64,000 bases of DNA, from assembly GCA_947846985.1 (NCBI GenBank), contig CANTUZ010000004.1, forward strand, positions 56,335,672 through 56,399,671. Reading direction: 5' to 3'. Positions 22,431 to 35,568 of the stretch are shown piece after piece. A model generated the notes under the pieces. The model worked only from the letters and a program-made list of their open reading frames with translations. It did not search any database and was not told where the DNA came from. This DNA is from Fratercula arctica (Eukaryota > Chordata > Aves > Charadriiformes > Alcidae). Made by a program: the position numbers and the translations under genes. The number at the start of each line of letters is the position of its first letter. The first letter of the stretch is position 1.

Positions 22431-23947
22431 TGTAAAGGCCACTGACTTTGAAAACTACTGTCCTGCTGTCTGTAGTGACTATGCTTACTGGTCATCCCTG
22501 TATATATAAATCATAAAATCACATTTGAGCACTATGCAATGCCTTCTTTCTATTTGAGGCATAGCTTGTCAGTACCAAATAGTTAAAAGTCACTACATCA
22601 TGAAAGTATGTCCCGGTACTATGATTAGCTTATGAAAGTATTGCATCATGGTAAACATAAAGGATTTTCCTTGAGTTCAGTCATCTCCGAATTTAAAAAC
22701 AAAGCTAGTAAATCCAGCTGTATCTGGCAATTCCCAGAGCAGTTGCTATCTGGTAGTTGTGACTAGAGCATGAGACAGTGATGGATAAATAGCTTGCTGT
22801 GGATGATTTTGGGAAAAAAAAAATAAAAATTAAACCTTTTAGAGGGTTTACAAGGCTCAGAAGGTTTAGGATTTTAGAAGCATAAAAATCTTCCCAGCTA
22901 CACTCAGTGGAATTCCACAGCTCCTCCTGCTGCTCACAGCTATACATTATTTAACAAATGCAGGAAAGAAGCTTCTTGAGAAAAGCAGGTTTTCACACAC
23001 CAGATGCATGGTTTCCTTGCAGGTATTCTTCCTTAGACTACCACAGACAGCTTCTCACAACAGGCAAGGAATGACAGCGTTACCAGACTGACAAGATTTC
23101 ACATCGAGGTTATTTGGCTGATCTCAGATTTCTCCACCACTTTCCATTCCCCAGAACAATCAAGCTTTTTATTTTTGGCTTCAGGGTGCCTATATGCGGG
23201 TGCTCTTTCTATTCTTAATTACTATGCTCTTCTGTATTTTCTGTGCTCCCTTCGTCTCTCCTTTTTCAGGCCACCCATTTTAACCTCCTTCTTCCTTCCA
23301 GCCCCTTTGGGAACTAGTGTGGGTTGAGTAGCACTTCTGATTTACAGTCCTGACTTTTTTACTTTTGCAAACCCTCCCAAAGTTGATTTTCTTGCCAGTC
23401 AACTAGTTTCCTCCCTTATCATATTTAATGGGCAATTATTCATATTTTTTTTTTTTTGTAATTCAGTCAGCTCTCAACTGGATATTAGCAGGTTATGAGA
23501 GAGAACTTAAAAAATATATCCCTTGATAATAAAAGCTACATACAAATCTGTCTGTGTGCCTTTAGCTTCAAAAACGTAGTAAACAGACTTTTGCAGACAG
23601 CTCCTTTAAAGAGCAACAGGAGTCTGGCATGTGACACGTACCCCGTCAAGTTCCTCAGGGCACCATATTGCTGCAGGAAACCTCAGGAACGGTGATCCAC
23701 AGCCTGGATAATCCACCCCAAACTGCAAGGGATTAGGCTGTGGACTGTTCAGGCTATGGAGCTTGTTGATAGAAGCTGGTTTTTAAACTACCGGGCACAT
23801 ATGGAAACAAGGCACTAATAAGCAACCATGAAGAAGCAGAAAGGTTGGGTTCTTGGGAACGTGGTGGGGGAATTAGTGGACGCATCCTATTTGCTCCTCA
23901 AAAGGGAAAAAGAAAACCATTTATCAGCAATGTAGATTTCATTACTT

Positions 23948-23967
23948 AAAAAAAAAAAAAAAAAAAA
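23948..23967. repeat. Poly-A run (20 A)
   Basis: Uninterrupted homopolymer. I looked upstream for a processed pseudogene or SINE body and recognised none. Confidence 0.9.
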
Positions 23968-25725
23968 GCAATATTTTAAAGCAAGGGACTGAATATGTGT
24001 GTATATATAATTTATTCTATTGCATTACTGTAGCATTTTAGCCAATAGCAACTAGAACTGGGCAAATATCAAATTAAGTCTGAATTGTATTTCAGTGCAG
24101 CCATGTTTGTGCCATTTCTGTAAGACCAGGTCTGGGCAAAGGCAGAGCAGTTTTAATCCTGCGGTTTGCTTCTGGGACGGACCTGCTCTGTCTGCCTCTG
24201 CCATCACTAGGAATACAAGCCAGCTGGGGAGGGAACAGGGGAAAACAGAGGAAGAAAAAGTGCAGCCCTCATCCACAGCCATTGACTCAAAAGAGGCCAC
24301 ACCTGCTTGAAGAGAATGGTGAGAAAGGCAGTGGCACAGGACCCATAAGCTGGACATGCACAGTGGCACCTTGGTGGGTTGTAGGTGTACATCAATGCCC
24401 TCTTGTCCTACCACCACAAGGTGAAGAAGGGATGGTTGGACTCACCAGTGGGCAAGAAGGAAGGAAAAAAAGGAAATTATTCCAACAAAAGTCACAACTC
24501 CCCATCTCCAAGAGCCCAGGGCTATCCTGCAACTCCCCCTCTGCTAATTCTTCCCAGACCATGTCCCTGTCAACTCTTCCCATCCCGCCTACCATCTTCT
24601 ACTGAGATCTCACTCTGCTGCAACACTGAGTTTCCCTTTCATGGGACTTTTTCCTCATCTTGGCCATAACCAAATTCATGTTTGCTTACAGCACAGAAAA
24701 GGCTTGATCCAGCTTTTATGTAGCCACAGAAATGAACCACCAACCTCTGCTAGTTCCCAAATATTACTACAGGGAGTACCATAAGAAATCCTAGGGAGAC
24801 CAGACATAGATGGCTCAGGCCGTACAAACCACCTAATTCCTGAGCAACGTGAGGAGCTGGGTAAGCAGTATCCCTGGTCAGCACCTCCTCATTTCTAAGC
24901 TGAAAAGCTGCTTGTGGTAAGGAGCCATTCCTTTTGTTTAATTTTTGGCTTTTATCTTAAGCCCAAGCTTTCATCACCTTTTTTCAGACACAGCCTCTGG
25001 ATTTCCAACTCTGTGGCTGTAAAAGAGATATGAAACAGAATATTGGAGACAAGCTACAGAAATGGCAGTCCTTGGTACCCAGCATTCCCTAGAGTTATTA
25101 CAGAAGCTATATGCATTGCTAGGTTTCTAGTAAGATTTTTTTTTTTAATATGGAGGAGAAGTCTAGAGAGAAAGATAGAGGGAAAAGCCAGACTGACTGG
25201 CGACTTCACAGTTTCTTATTGCTGGTAAACTAGGCATATTCTGAAACTCAACTAGTTAAATCGGAGCAATAGGGACTGTTAATGGTCAGTGATTAATTCA
25301 TCTTTCATCTAAGTAAATGGCAGATAAAAATTAATGGACTCAAAGGCAGCTTCTTGAATCAAGCCTTCATGACCGTCACTGCAAGTCATATGGAGCATTA
25401 CTACACTCCTAGATTATTTTAAAGGAACAAAAACATAGAAAAGATTATGGGAAGCAAGCACAGTTTCCCGCAAGCTCTATTATTTTTATTTTTTCAGAGA
25501 GGATCAAAGTGGTTCGCACCTCTTTGGAAGAGGTGACAAGAGCTATTCCTGACAACAAATTGCATATGCACTTGGGTTCTTGGAGAGAGGAACCCATACT
25601 GCTAAGTGTCTCTCACATGTCAAATCAAGCATGTAAACCTTGGCTAGGGAGCAATCAGGAAGGAGGGTAGAACCTCAGGAATTGGCAAGTGATATTTCAT
25701 CTGTGCAAAATAATTGCTTCTATGC

Positions 25726-25783
25726 CACAGTGGCTTCAGTGGAAGTTGCACTGCTGTTAATGATGGCAAAGTTTTGTCCTGGT
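25726..25783 (+). repeat. Trace of an ancient amniote interspersed repeat
   Basis: CAGTGGCTTCAGTGGAAGTT, then CACTGCTGTTAATGATGGCA and TTTTGTCCTGG follow the old pattern 'tttcagtggagttacactggtgtaaatgagagcagaatttggccc'. It is degenerate. The match is by remembered consensus. Confidence 0.38.
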
Positions 25784-28700
25784 AGGAACCTTTGACCTAA
25801 ACACATCATATGGATTTGAAGCAATTCCTGCAAAAAAAGCTGAATGTGGAGTACAGTATGTCAGAACCTAGTGGGTAGAATCTGTGGAAATTTTTTCAAT
25901 GTCAATAGTTTCAGGAAGAAAACAGATACTCTGAAACATTCACTCAAACAGGCCTTTCCAGCTTATTTCAATTACAACTTTTTTTTCCTTCCACAAGTCA
26001 AAATATTCCTTCATTGTAAGAAATTTATGCTACTTCACTTGCCTTAAAACACAGCTGGTGTGACCTGAGAGATGTCACAACACAGTGTTGTGCCATATTC
26101 CTGGGTTGGGCTTTTTTCCTCTTCCACGAGCATAAGACAGGCAGCTCATTCTAGCATGAAACCAGTTGACTCAGACCACAGCCGGGAGCTGGACCACACA
26201 GACACACAAACTCCACAGAATTTTTTTGTTCTGTACATCACCCTGTAAAATAATAAGGCCAAAGCCACACCGTAATCCCTAACTCCCCATAATTCTTTAT
26301 TTCCCTTTCTTTTAGGTGCAGGCAGAGATCAATTGCTTTCTATACATTGTTCAATGGCAATGTTCTCCACATACTGTAGTCTTGCAACCCACCACATAGT
26401 CAAAGGATAAAAAGGATCCATTTGCCAGCTTTCCCCATTATGAGGAGTATTCAAAATAGAATTAAAAAAAGAAAAAAGCTTCGTAAGCCAAAAAGAAATT
26501 ATCACTTTAAGGATATTAATAATTTTCAAGGTGTTTTGCCATTTTACAATTTGTTTGGCTTTAAACTAAATCTCGTTATTCTCAGAGATATTTACTAGAC
26601 TCTTCTGTCTGGAATGTGCATAGTTTGTTTTTGAAAATATTGTCAGTTACAAAACTTACTTTATTTCTTATATGTAAAGAAAATATTCCAAGGATGTTAT
26701 TTCCCTAAAAAGCCAGTTCTTTTAGTTCACCCCTGACAGCATTAACTAAATGAGTAACAGACACTGATTTAATACAATGTATTAATTTTTTGTCATGTGC
26801 TTAAAGGAAATTTGGGTCATGAAGGTTCCTATCTATTTGTAAAATGGAGCACTAAGTTTATAATATATAGCTCTAATATTCTTTGCTTTTCTTAGCTTAT
26901 GATAATCTAAAGTTCAAAATGCCACAAGAAGAAAAAAAAAAACTACCTCAACAGACAATGCCTACATGATGGCAAATGCTAATCTTAATCCAAGAGGAAA
27001 CAGGAATGTTTTCTAAACATTTGCATCAAATGCCTTTTTATCAAGTAGCATGATCATCTGATATTATCCTCACCTATTTTGACACATTTAATTTTTCAGT
27101 CATTTTGATTGTAGTAGTCCTTCTTCATCTGTAGATAGCCTGTTTGACATGTATAATCACTCTGAGTGTTAACAAGCTTTTACTGATACAAAAATCTATA
27201 ATGTCAAAGGAAATAATTCTAAGGTATCCTGCTCTGATGGATTTGGAATGACAATATGATAATTTATGAACTGCTGTGATGATGAAGTCACTATGGGGCC
27301 AGCTTGGCAGGAGTCTGTATGGAAAAACAGACAATAAAGAAAAGAAATTGTTAATTTTCTCCTTCTCAAAATACTCTTCTGGTGTTCTCCTGTTAAAACT
27401 CTGAACTATCAGTTTTAAAAATCATGCCAACATCTCCAGGCAACTTAAAAGCTGTCTCCCGATTACCAGAACAGTAAAAATTTTGAGCAGAGCCAAACAA
27501 CTGGAGCAAGACTGAAAAAAGGGGGATGCCCCCAGGAGCCCCCAGTTGCCTGGGAGAAGCAAGCTGAGGTGTGGGATCCTGCTGGCTAGGTGAAACAAAG
27601 CAAGCCCACCCCCAACACAGGTAACACTAACATTGTTCCTTTCTTTAAACAAACAAGGTGGGAAAAACATGCATTTCCATATCTCAAGGGCAGTTATTGT
27701 GAGAGACCAGAAAATGAGGCAGACCTGTAGCTGTCACTTTAAAAGAGCTGCTTTTTAATGCTGAAAAGAAACCAGAAATATCAAGATTAAATTCAATTGT
27801 TCCACCTATTTCTACCCAAGCAAGATTTCATTACAGATCTCTAGACTCCTCTGCAGCCACTAACTCTGAGAAATCCTGACAATTTTAACAGGTCTACTTC
27901 CTAGCGCACCATTTACATCTTGCCAGATACACAAGATCAATATACGCATTCCACTGTCATTTAAAAAAAAAGTCAATACAGCACAGCGTGTGAAATGGAG
28001 AGTCAACAGAAGCAAAGTCAACTATACGTACTTTATTGGTTGAAAAGCAAGGTCAGACTTCAGTCTGAAGAGGAAAAAAATGTTACTCTCTTTCATAAGT
28101 GAAAGAATTCAAAAATACGATCTGGGGCACCTTGCATGGAATGTAGAAGTGTTTCACACACAAACAGTAGGACTTTTGTTTTGCTCCTGTAAAAAAAAAA
28201 TTAAGACCTACATTGGATCAATAGTCTTTTTGGAAGCATTTATAAAAATGGCAAGTGAGAAGTATCAAAGCAGGAGCAAAAGTATCTGTGGTATTTTATT
28301 TTTTAAAAGGAGCTACACATTTTGCCGGCAAAACTGAATTTATAAATTTTGAGGGAGGAAAGTGAAATATTTCATTATCATAAATGGCAGACTGTCAAAA
28401 AAAAAAAAGAGGTCTCTGAAGCAGTAAACTGAAATGGGTAACAGTAAGCTTGTAAGGGACAATAAAGTACAACTGGAACCACCTAAGAAGCAAGAACCCA
28501 AAAGGCGCCTGAATGGGGACAGAACAGCCTCCAACTTCCACGTCTGAAAAAACCAACTTGGTGTTATATCATCCATGCTGACTTTACTGCCAACTGCCAT
28601 TAAACAGTAAAGCTGAAAGTGATACTTTTGCTCTTTTCCCACACTTTCAACTATTGTTTTCTTGTTCTCCTTTCCAACGTGCCACAAAAAAGCATTTTTC

Positions 28701-30858
28701 TGGGCCAATCTTTAGTGCCAGTTCAAATTAAGGATTTTTCATTCTTTAAAAATTAATCCAGAAATCTACACTGCCGCGCTTGTTCTGACTGGATATAGAC
28801 CAGGAGTTAAGAATCAATGCATCTTTACCACGAGCTAAACAAGCTTTAACATACAATGTTTATTTGGGTGCTGTCTTTTATTTTCTTTAATTTGTTTTGG
28901 ATCAGGACAGGGTGTTTTAATTGGCAGGATATGTTTTGATTGTCTTGTTTCCTTTGAATGGATCTTATTTTCTTGTCCTCCTTTCATCTGTTCCAAAACC
29001 CTGCATTGAGATCAGCTTGGCTTCATATTTTTAAGAGTAGTTCACTTGCGTTGGGTTACTCTGAACACACAATTGGTTATAGCCTGCTGCAAAATAATGT
29101 AAGTCATTTACACCTTCTGAGTTATCATTTAATAAAGACAATCCAAGTCTGGAAGTGTTTTAACATGAAGATGCTCTAGATGATAGATGTGGAATTGACA
29201 GCACTGTCTTTCAAAATGATGGCTGGCTGTGGGGTTCTTTGCTGTTGCGTGCTAGCTACCCATGTCAGTAACGTTTCCATCTAGGAAAGGTCATTTCTGC
29301 CCGTCAGTACTTTTGCAGGAATGATGGAATATGAACACAAGAGAGTTTATGCAGTGTCTGTCAGCAAATAAGAATGGGAATATTTTTTGGAAGTAGAACC
29401 TAATAGTGTTCTCTTATGATGTGAAAAATGTAGAAGCTTTCAAGGCAGGATTTGTCTTGGCATTACCTTGACCTTATTTACAGTAACATCTATATAATGC
29501 ATATACAGCAGTAAGGCATTCAGCCTGGAACATCCAAAATTCCCCTTAGCATTATTTTATATTTGTTCAACTTGTTATCTTTCTAGACTACAGAAAAACC
29601 TTCTACTTTAATCATTTACTGCAAGTTCTCACCACTATTTCTTTCCCTTGGCATTACATTTCCTCCAAAGTCCTCAAACGAGATTTGCTGGTTCCTAGTG
29701 ATTTATGTAATTTGACTTTCTCAAGTTATTCTGTTCCTTCCTCACCATCCAAAAAAAAGAAAAAAGGTTATGTCAATATGATATTCTAATTACTTGTGTA
29801 AATGACTTTGGAACATAGGGTCACACGCAGCTGTGCTATTGCACAAGCATAGCTGCAACTGTGACAGGGTCCTGGGCTTTATGCCCCCCGACAAACAGTG
29901 CCAATTTAATGATGGAAGTGCAGGAGAGGAGAAAAAAGAAAAGGAAAAGGCAACAGCTTTAATGTTTCCTAACACCTTCTGGTAAATCCATACCTGGCAA
30001 CACGAATATATCTCAGACTCTCAACAATAACAACTATGGTAAAACTCTCATTAAATTCTTCATTACCCTGACCTTCTTGCTTTAATTTGCTTGTGAAGGC
30101 TGCAAACAGAACACAGCCACCTTCTTTTTAATACTTGTGAGCAATTTCTTATTCTTGTATATATTGGAATTGTGATTTTTCACTCAGATCTATACAAACA
30201 CAATCCTTTCCTTTTGTTTGATAACTTGTTCTTGGTATAATGGGCTGTAGACATATAAGGTTTGGCGCTAAGTAATGATATTCAACAGCAACCATCTTGC
30301 ATCATGTACAGAAACAGGCACCGACTTGTTTTGGGTTAATTTGCCTGAAGACATATCTGTCCTTCGAACTGCCACCTGGAAGTAACCGCTGCTTTGAATC
30401 ACACAGGCAGCCTTGGGGAAGTAGACACTTCAGGTGAGGGGCTAAACTTGGAAAGGATGAATGCAAGTCGTGGTTGAACACTAAGAACATGAGTCCAGAA
30501 ATCCTGTCCTGTCTATGTCATTTGATAGTGGACCATAAGGTTTTGCTAATATGCTCATGTGATGTAGCGGGAATGACTGACGGACCAGGACAGGCCCCAT
30601 AGTGAACAGTGTTTTCTTTCCTTCCCCCAACAGAGCTGAGAGTAGAGTTACACATCCTCCCCTGCAAGTATCTTCAACTGTAGAGTTCCCATAGAGATCC
30701 TCATTGCACCTTTTGGTCTTTAATACCCAATGATACTAATCGGAAAGGGAATGAGAGATGTGGACTTAGTTGAAAAACATATGCCTTCTGCACTCAATTA
30801 TATATTTTATTCTCAGTTTATGCAGCTATTACTCTTCAAATGTCAAAACATCTACATA

Positions 30859-31560
30859 CCATAGAACCATAGAACCATAGGGTTGGAAGGGACCTCTGGA
30901 GATCATCTAGTCCAACCCCCCTGCCAGAGCAGGGTCACCTAGAGCAGGTTACACAGGAACACGTCCAGGCGGGTTTTGAATGTCTCCAGAGATGGAGACT
31001 CCACCACCTCTCTGGGCAGCCTGTTCCAGTGCTCTGCCACCCTCAAAGTAAAGACGTTCTTCCTCATGTTTAGGTGGAACTTCTTATGCTCAAGTTTGTG
31101 CCCATTGCCTCTTGTCCTGTCCCCGGGCACTACTGAAAAGAGCCTGGTCCCATCCTCCCGACACCCACCCTTTAAGTATTTATAAGTGTTGATAAGATCC
31201 CCCCTCAGCCGTCTTTTTTCCAGACTGAAGAGACCCAAATCCCTCAGCCTTTCCTCATAAGAGAGGTGCTCCAGTCCCCTACTCATCTTTGTAGCCCTCT
31301 GCTGCACCCTTTCCAGCAGTTCCCTGTCCTTCTGGAACCGGGGAGCCCAGAACTGGACACAGTACTCCAGGTGCGGCCTCACCAGGGCAGAGTAGAGGGG
31401 GAGGATGACCTCCCTCAACCTGCTGGCCACACTCTTCTTGATGCACCCCAGGATGCCATTGGCCTTCTTGGCCACAAGGGCACATTGCTGACTCATGGTC
31501 ATCCTGTTGTCCACCAGGACTTCCAGATCTCTTTCCACAGAGCTACATTTCTAGATGACA
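30859..31560 (-). mobile_element. CR1 LINE, 5'-truncated, relatively young
   Basis: On the plus strand the element starts with CCATAGAACCATAGAACCAT, the complement of the CR1 3' tandem repeat, then GGTTGGAAGGGACCTCTGGA and ATCATCTAGTCCAACC. These are the standard avian CR1 3' end. Upstream on the minus strand comes about 600 bases of CR1 ORF2 without any stop. Only the last fifth of a full element is present, and truncation is typical for CR1. The intact frame and clean 3' repeat show it is the youngest repeat in the window. Its 5' end, between about 31555 and 31598, abuts an L2-like LINE on the other strand. This suggests insertion into or beside that older element. Confidence 0.95.
30939..31538 (-). 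pseudogene. CR1 ORF2 fragment: reverse-transcriptase C-terminal region
   Basis: The 199-codon frame is the C-terminal part of the CR1 ORF2 protein, which in a full element has an endonuclease, a reverse transcriptase and this tail. Recognisable blocks, in order, are [12 protein letters not shown] (residues 22-33), [14 protein letters not shown] (53-66), [15 protein letters not shown] (102-116) and [19 protein letters not shown] (170-188). The catalytic FADD box lies upstream in the family and is absent, so the piece cannot make an active enzyme. The ATG is an internal methionine, not a real start, and the frame is simply cut by the 5' truncation. No stop or frameshift occurs in the 199 codons, which implies recent insertion. 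It is not a host gene. Confidence 0.93.
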
Positions 31561-31597
31561 AGCCACTAGTAGCTGGAAATGAGTGCTGATGTGGATG

Positions 31598-32050
31598 AAA
31601 AAGTACTTCACCTTTAGACTGCTGAGAAATGCTCATCTTCATTTCTAAGTGAGGACAAGTCAATCTATTACATTTATCATTGAGCATCTGGATTATGGTT
31701 ATTCACACTAGTTGATGTTGAACGTGAAGAAGAGCTGCAGGTTCTAGCTAATATGCAGTACACCTGCTTGCCTTTGCCATGGCTTAAACGATCACAAACA
31801 GGAACCATGAACACATTTTCTTTAGGCATTTGTCCTAAGTTTCAAGGCTACTAATGGACTAAGCCCCAGTGACACTAGAAGCTGAACACCAAGTTATGAA
31901 CTAAGCCAATTAGGTTCCTCTAGAATATTGCAGATAATGAAATTCATGCTCATAATCAGTCTCCAGAAGGAAATAAGGTTAGTTGAGAATCTAAACATCT
32001 CTAGGAAGTGCTCTAAAGCCACCTTCTTTTGGAAAACCTTTTCATCATAA
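31598..32050 (+). mobile_element. Old L2-like LINE fossil, reverse-transcriptase C-terminal part
   Basis: Plus-strand translation gives, with several frameshifts and stops, the successive blocks of the C-terminal half of an L2/Rex-type reverse transcriptase. SEDKSITFIIEHLDYGYSH at 31648-31704 matches the LxHAFISSRLDYCNSL block. EELQVLANMQ at about 31729 matches LQxVQNxAAR. SFKATNGLSPSD with SYELSQLGSS at 31838-31917 matches the VFKALNGLAPSYxSDLL...YEPSRSLRSS block. The order and spacing agree with one element. It is strongly diverged and therefore far older than the CR1 beside it. Sequence to about 32250 could be its 3' tail but has no readable hallmark. Confidence 0.68.
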
Positions 32051-35000
32051 CCAATGTATACAATGTGAATAGACATGACAAGAATATTGACAAATGTCTG
32101 TCAGACCTCTATTGCCCACCCCCAAACATGAACTGAGTTCTAGCTACCAGTTAAAGAAACATGTCACATCTTTCTCTCATTGAATTTTACCAAGAAGTTC
32201 CTTGGATAGAGTGGTGATAAGCAGCATAATAAAAATGCAAGCTATGTAGTTTTTGATCTCTCCAATGTTAAATTTGCAGGTAACACTACAGGGAACAGCC
32301 AACTTATTGATGGCACTCACAGGGAAGCTTCAGACATGGTTTCATGATAAGCTTCAGTATGGAATATTTGCTTACTGAGATGTTAGATTTATCCTTCACA
32401 GAATCAGTAACACATTCCTACTACTCACTCTTAACAGTATTTTTGAGGTTTTATGTGGATAGCTTTGTGTTCAACACTTCAGCATGAAAACAAATTCAAG
32501 ACTTGTTAATCTTTTCTGGCAACAAATTAAGGTGGTCAACAGAGAAAAACATCCTCATACCGCCTGCTACTTACCTTCTAGTCTTTGCTTAGTGCCATAA
32601 AAGATCCTTACCAGATAACTATATGTTCTTTCATGGATTTTGATGGTAACAAAAGACTATGGGCAACATCCCCTCAACACCTCTTCATGACAACTGCAAA
32701 GACAACTATGTCATTGATACTTTGATACCAACGTTATTTTAGGTCTATAACATGAAACAGGTGAAAATAAAAAATATTAATAATAAAAGAAAAGCCTGGC
32801 AAATTAGCAGTAATGGGCAAATGCTAAAATATTTACTGTGTGAGATGCCTGTGTGAGAGTGAAACACTATCTGCCAAATCTCTCCTGATTCAGCAGTGAA
32901 AGCACTGACACTTTCAGCAAAACCAACCAAACTGCATGGCAAACGCATATAGGGCTGTCTTCCAGCATGGCACTGCTCAAATGAACAGCCTGCAGCTTGG
33001 GCTTCACAGGTACAGATAAAGGGAAATAAAGAATGGTGAATTTGATTTTCCTTCTCATGGACACGGTTCGGAACAGCAACAATGACACAATTTACCGGGG
33101 GAAAAAAATGCCCTTTTCTGCAAGAACGGCTTAATCAAGATGTGAAGACAAAATACACAGGATATATTTCCCTGCTTGGCATCTCCAGTTTAACACATTC
33201 TGAGGTCACATAGTTCCTTGTAGTGCCACTCTAACACTTTCCATCTATGTTCCCTTGTCCTTCAGAGTCTGTGTGGCAGATGGTGCACTCCCACCTTGGG
33301 AATCTCCAGCTCAAGGCAGAGCCATATCAAGATCAAAAGTCTGCACGCAACTGGTTCCAACATGGCTATGAGATGCACTGAGAACAAACGCTGCAGAAAC
33401 AACCATTCACTCACATATTTATAGCAAAGAAAGCCACGCATCAGTACTTAGTCACATGAGGCAAAGGGACCCATCTTCATGGTTTATTCATTTTTGTGTG
33501 TTAATCACAAATTTGATAACTTTTCAAAAATAACCCCCTTTTCCTCTCTTACTTCCAACAAAAATCATCATGGGAGGGATTGGTTCACAGTGAAAACTCT
33601 TATCATTAAATTCTTTCATGCTTTCAACCAATAGAAGCAAACCTCAGATGTATCTCACAACTTTACTTACTTCATTACAAAAGCACTTGCCAAATCTTTG
33701 TCAAAAGCCCACTAATGTTGACACTGAAAGTTTACAGATGAATTAATGTTGCCAGAACAGTGACTACATTTTCAGTTTGGGTCTAACGATATAGTAATTC
33801 TTGATATATGTTCTCCATCATACAAGTTTGTTGGTAAAGACCTTGCACCCATAAAAATGAATAGCAAATCTCCCACTACTTAGTACAGAGCTACACATTA
33901 CATACATTTTGCGAAGACAGAAACAGAAGCTGTACCTAGTCTACAGCTTCTTAAAATAAATCCTGGAAATACAATCTAAAGAGTGAATTTAATCTCTTGA
34001 GCACCATCTAATGACCAAATTGTAAAATCACAATGACCAAGAAGCACATTGGCAGCTGTGTTAAAAAAGGCTGAGCTTTTTGACTCAAGCTGCTCAAGAA
34101 TTTCCATCACAGGTTTTAATGGAAGGGAGCTTTTTACTGAAATGGAAAACTCCATGAATAGTATCCATTTTGACAAAATTATTGAGGAAGTTCTCTGTGA
34201 AAAAAACACCTATAAATGCTAACATTTTGTTTTGAAGCAGTCTTGATTATTTTTTTCCAACATAACCAAAGAAGTACTTAGATGATTAAAAAGCCTTATT
34301 GTTTTTAGCTTTCTCCTGAAAGAGGGAAAAAAAAATATTTCCTGACCAGACATAGCTAAGCGTCTTCATTCAATATTTTCAAACATTCCCTTGAACTAGA
34401 CTTGCAAATACAAACTCACAGTTTCAGGTATATTACTGCCAGTATAGTATTTTGCATTTATTATCAGTTCAAGCACATTTAAAAAAAGAAGTAAAATAAA
34501 ATGACAGGTCTGTCCAAAAATCAAATTATTTAAGCATAGGTTAAAAAAATTAAGAACACCTCCAAAAAGCAGCTATGATGAGTAGTAGGAAGTTAATATT
34601 AAGGCTACTTATATCAGGCATGTATAAATCCTTTATGTAACTGGAAATGTCAGTCCTGAATAAAAAATTAGATTGAGATCAGGAAGGACAAGAAAAAAAG
34701 TGACCAAGGGAATGGAAAGGGAGAAATAAGGAAAATATGTAAGGGGAGGAAAAGACACAGAGCAGAGTGAAAAAAAAAAGAAAGATGGATAGAGCAATAA
34801 AGTCATCCCACCAAAGGAAGACAAAGTGCTTGCCCTGCCATCGAAGGTTGGATAAAAGGCACATGTCAGACACTTTTAAGAATTTTTAGGCCATAAAGGA
34901 AAGCTCAAGGTATTCAAAGCACAAATAGGCCAAACTGAGGCACAGATGGGGTACTCATCATGGCCTAAATATAGAAAGTTAATCTTCCTAATAGCCTTAG

Positions 35001-35066
35001 AGATATACTGAAGGGTTGTTTAGTTCAGGTCAGGAATGCACGTTTCTAAAGGAAATCTTTTTGGTG
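32051..35066. other. Gene-free, AT-rich unique sequence
   Basis: I see no gene and no repeat that I can name. A minus-strand frame at 33976-34209 (77 codons) has a hydrophilic middle but matches no family. Short A-rich runs are common, and none carries a recognisable retroposon. Confidence 0.6.
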
Positions 35067-35143
35067 GTGCCCACTTAACTGCACTTCGGTTCACATTATG
35101 GAGCAGTCTCAGAGCACACAAACTGCGTTTCTTTTGGATGAAC
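35067..35143 (+). repeat. Dispersed repeat of unknown family, copy A
   Basis: This stretch aligns without large gaps to 42533-42609 in the same orientation. Shared words are CCCACTTA, TCACATT.TGGAGCA, CTCA and GCACACAAACTG, ending in GATGAA. By eye about three quarters of the bases agree. Homology beyond the 77 bases is not obvious. I cannot assign the family. A host-gene explanation is unlikely, because the open frame starting at 35098 begins inside the repeat. Confidence 0.6.
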
Positions 35144-35486
35144 TACCTGAACATATGCTGCAGTGCTTTGAAGTTAATGGCATAGAAGCCTCTGGATCTG
35201 ATCCTGCAAGAGCTAAACCAGCTTGGACTCCACCTCAGCAAAGGGATGCCAGGAAAGCCAGGCTTTTCAGCAGACTACCACAGGCTGAGAAAGCCCTGCA
35301 GACACAGTCTTTCTCACTGCTGTCGTCAGGAATCAGTGCTCCAGGCACAGCTGCACCTGGGGACTTGCTGTCACGAAGAAGATGAGAGCTAACTCCTGGA
35401 AAAATCTTCACCCTGAAAACATCTGGATGTTTTCCAGTCAGTACTGGTGGCAGCTCTCTAAAAAAAGACACCTGTCACATCTTCAC

Positions 35487-35503
35487 AAAAAAAAAAAAAA
35501 AAA
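35487..35503. repeat. Poly-A run (17 A)
   Basis: Homopolymer following CATCTTCAC, about 340 bases 3' of the unassigned dispersed repeat. It could be a retroposon tail, but no body is recognised. Confidence 0.85.
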
Positions 35504-35568
35504 GGCAAATAATTGCAGAGCAGCTCTAGACTTCAGGTTTCATTTTGAGCCCAGTGCATCCTGGCAGA

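Larger units (their letters stand above)
20046..30858. other. Gene-free, AT-rich unique sequence
   Basis: No recognisable gene. It holds an AT-rich block with an exact octamer site (20160-20380), a CAAAA-rich simple repeat (21084-21117), two ancient-repeat traces (22371-22430, 25726-25783) and a 20-A run (23948-23967). Overlapping open frames at 24.05-24.67 kb on both strands match nothing and look like chance in a locally GC-richer patch. Confidence 0.6.

Noticed and set aside
24052..24669. Several overlapping open frames on both strands
   Set aside because: Frames open on both strands in a locally GC-richer patch are typical of chance. No family match.
30976..31589. Other open frames overlapping the CR1 copy on both strands
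   Set aside because: They are shadows of the CR1 ORF2 frame in other reading phases.
33976..34209. 77-codon minus-strand frame as a transposase remnant
   Set aside because: I compared it mentally with hAT and other transposase C-terminal patterns and found no convincing blocks.
35098..35385. 95-codon plus-strand frame, hydrophilic and gene-like
   Set aside because: It begins inside the dispersed repeat shared with 42533-42609, which makes a host-gene start unlikely. No splice or promoter evidence.
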